Positions 27,225 to 28,684 of a stretch of 28,684 nt of DNA are shown here, piece after piece. Location: the NCBI GenBank assembly GCA_946886855.1, contig CAMPJJ010000072.1, positions 1-28,684 of the forward strand, read 5' to 3'. Position 1 is the stretch's first letter. The number at the start of each line of letters is the position of its first letter. The stretch comes from an uncultured Roseateles sp. GTDB taxonomy: Bacteria; Pseudomonadota; Gammaproteobacteria; Burkholderiales; Burkholderiaceae. The translations under genes were made by a program, and so were the position numbers. The notes beneath the pieces are model-generated. The model saw nothing but the letters and a program-made list of their open reading frames with translations, ran no database searches and was not told the origin of the DNA.

Positions 27225-28448
27225 TCACTCCTCCCCGGCCAGCAGCCGGAATGTGTGGCGGGCCATCATCAGTTCCTCGTCGGTGGGGATGACCCAGGCC
27301 TCGCACCGGCTGTCGACGGTGCTGATCCGGCGTTCGGCCGGCCCCTCGCGGTTGGCGGCGTCCTGCACCGACACCCCCAGCCACAGGCAGCGCGACAGCA
27401 CGCGCCGACGGATCTCCGCGGCATGCTCGCCGATGCCGGCGGTGAACACCAGCCCGTCCAGGCCGCCCATTTCCGCGGCCAGCGCGCCGATCTCGCGGGC
27501 CACGCGGTGGACGAAGACGTCGATCGCGAAACGCGCCCGCGGCGCGTCGCTCGCCAGCAGCTGGCGCATGTCGCTGGAGATGCCGGACAGGCCCAGCAGC
27601 CCGGACTGCTTGTAGAGCAGGGTCTCGAGGTCGCGCGCATCCATGCGCTGCTCGTCCATCAGGTAGATCAGCACGCCGGGGTCGACCGCGCCGCTGCGCG
27701 TGCCCATCGGCAGGCCGTCGACGGCGGTGAAGCCCATGCTGCTGGCGATGCTGCGGCCGCGGTGCAGCGCGCAGGCGCTGGCGCCGTTGCCCAGGTGCAG
27801 CACGACGGCGCGGCCGTCCGCCAATCGCGGCGACAGCGCCGGCAGCCGCGAGGCGATGTACTCGTAGCTCAGGCCATGGAAGCCGTAGCGGCGCACGCCG
27901 GCCTCGAACAGCGCATAGGGCAGGGCGAAGGCGTCGGCGACGTCGGACTGGCCGCGGTGGAAGGCCGTGTCGAAACACGCGACCTGCGGCAGCCCGGGCA
28001 GCGCCGAGAAGGCGCGGCGGATGGGCGCCAGGTTGTGCGGCTGATGCAGCGGCGCGAGCGGCGTCAGTGCCTCCAGCTGCGCCAACACCGGCGGCGTGAC
28101 CTGCACCGGCCGCGCGAACGCGGTGCCGCCGTGCACGACGCGGTGGCCGATGCCCAGCATCTCGATGCCGGGGAACTCATGGGTGACGAACTCGACCAGA
28201 TGGTCGAGCGCCCCTTCATGCGTCAGCGTGTCGCCGACGGGCCAGTCGCGGGAGCCGGCTCTCGAGCCGTCGGCATGCGACGCCTCGAAGCGGGGCTTCG
28301 TGGTGCCGATGCCTTCGACCTGCGCGCGCAGTTCGAGCCGCAGCGGGCCGAGCCGGCGGTCCTCGTGCAGCGAGTACATCGACAGCTTGATGCTGGATGA
28401 GCCCGCGTTGACGACCGCGATGAATTCGCCTTCAAGTCGTGCATCCAT
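27225..28448 (-). CDS. ackA: Acetate kinase
   Basis: The 407-residue cytoplasmic kinase interconverts acetate plus ATP with acetyl phosphate. The N-terminal phosphate motif NAGSSSIKLSMY (about residues 14-25) is present, as are GHRVVHGG, the active-site region FDTAFHRG, the ATP-binding HLGNGASAC, and VFTAGIGEHA near the C-terminus. Length matches the family. Propionate and butyrate kinases share these motifs, so the preferred acyl chain is not certain. The gene starts three bases after the FabI stop, with GGGGTGAG as its ribosome-binding site. A pta gene would be expected nearby, beyond the window edge. Confidence 0.95.
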   Translation of the reverse strand: MDARLEGEFIAVVNAGSSSIKLSMYSLHEDRRLGPLRLELRAQVEGIGTTKPRFEASHADGSRAGSRDWPVGDTLTHEGALDHLVEFVTHEFPGIEMLGIGHRVVHGGTAFARPVQVTPPVLAQLEALTPLAPLHQPHNLAPIRRAFSALPGLPQVACFDTAFHRGQSDVADAFALPYALFEAGVRRYGFHGLSYEYIASRLPALSPRLADGRAVVLHLGNGASACALHRGRSIASSMGFTAVDGLPMGTRSGAVDPGVLIYLMDEQRMDARDLETLLYKQSGLLGLSGISSDMRQLLASDAPRARFAIDVFVHRVAREIGALAAEMGGLDGLVFTAGIGEHAAEIRRRVLSRCLWLGVSVQDAANREGPAERRISTVDSRCEAWVIPTDEELMMARHTFRLLAGEE

Positions 28449-28451
28449 CGC

Positions 28452-28684
28452 TCACCCCATGATGTGATAACCACCGTCCACGTACAGCGTGGAACCGGTG
28501 ATGAGCCGCGCGTGATCGCCCGCGAGCATCGCGGTCGCGTAGCCGACGTCGTCGATCGTCGCCAGCGCGTGGGCCGGCGCGCGCGCGGCGGCGTCGGCCA
28601 GCAGCTGGTCGAATTCCTCCAGGCCCGAGGCCGCGCGCGTCGCGATCGGCCCCGGCGAGATCGCGTGCACGCGGATGCCCGCCG
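28452..28684 (-). CDS. fabI: Enoyl-[acyl-carrier-protein] reductase FabI, C-terminal part
   Basis: Only the last 77 codons are inside the window, and the reading frame is open to the end. The visible part has the FabI C-terminus: IRVHAISPGPIATRAASGL, then FDQLLADAAARAP, then ITGSTLYVDGGYHIMG. FabI is the SDR-fold enzyme that completes each round of fatty-acid elongation with NAD(P)H. The catalytic Tyr and Lys lie outside the window. The ITG.TLYVDGGYHIMG ending distinguishes it from ordinary SDRs. A second FabI-like paralogue linked to ackA is known in Burkholderiales genomes as I recall, so this may not be the housekeeping copy. Confidence 0.85.
   Translation of the reverse strand, partial: AGIRVHAISPGPIATRAASGLEEFDQLLADAAARAPAHALATIDDVGYATAMLAGDHARLITGSTLYVDGGYHIMG

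Overview
The window is a chromosomal segment of a very GC-rich Gram-negative bacterium, most likely a betaproteobacterium of the order Burkholderiales (a Roseateles/Mitsuaria/Rubrivivax-like organism is my best guess). This rests on gene content: ubiquinone genes ubiC and ubiA, an Lrp-regulated PutA of about 1200 residues, a fabI-ackA pair, a DUF2917-like gene beside a MocR regulator, and third-position GC so high that long antisense shadow frames occur everywhere. It looks like ordinary core and housekeeping chromosome. I see no transposase, integrase, phage gene, CRISPR array, tRNA or rRNA.

Layout. 65-5075: a FadH-type 2,4-dienoyl-CoA reductase, a membrane PAS-PAS-GGDEF-EAL c-di-GMP protein whose stop codon runs into a 9-bp x4 tandem repeat, and a convergent small Ser/Asp-rich protein. 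5209-9381: a divergent Lrp-family regulator and a bifunctional PutA that lacks the N-terminal DNA-binding domain. 9329-11431: a small DUF2917-like protein divergent from a MocR-type regulator (GntR plus aminotransferase), followed by an 11-bp phased repeat. 11476-14570: proC, ubiC, a DUF4337 membrane protein, and ubiA on the opposite strand. 14587-19290: a five-gene branched-chain-amino-acid-type ABC importer on the minus strand, ordered livG-livF-SBP-livH-livM, with ubiA 16 nt downstream of livM. 19668-24328: a periplasmic metallo-beta-lactamase-fold hydrolase, a LysR regulator divergent from an atypical SDR, an orphan family-3 solute-binding protein, and a small outer-membrane beta-barrel. 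24356-28684: a minus-strand run of fabI (cut by the window end), ackA, a 123-residue unknown, a DJ-1/PfpI protein and prfC, with a 28-bp perfect inverted repeat between the last two.

How the genes work together. Proline is represented in both directions: putA oxidises it to glutamate under a probable Lrp-type switch, and proC makes it. UbiC and UbiA catalyse the first two dedicated steps of ubiquinone synthesis, and PutA delivers electrons to ubiquinone. The ABC importer and the orphan binding protein are for small-molecule uptake. FabI, AckA and the small unknown protein sit at the acetyl-CoA/fatty-acid node.

I found no clear new multi-gene system. The most unusual signals are non-coding: the 28-bp inverted repeat, two short tandem repeats that start at or just before stop codons, and several hairpins at convergent gene ends. 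Among proteins, LivF has Arg instead of Lys in its Walker A motif, the SDR lacks its catalytic Tyr/Lys, and the GGDEF motif is altered while the EAL site is intact.
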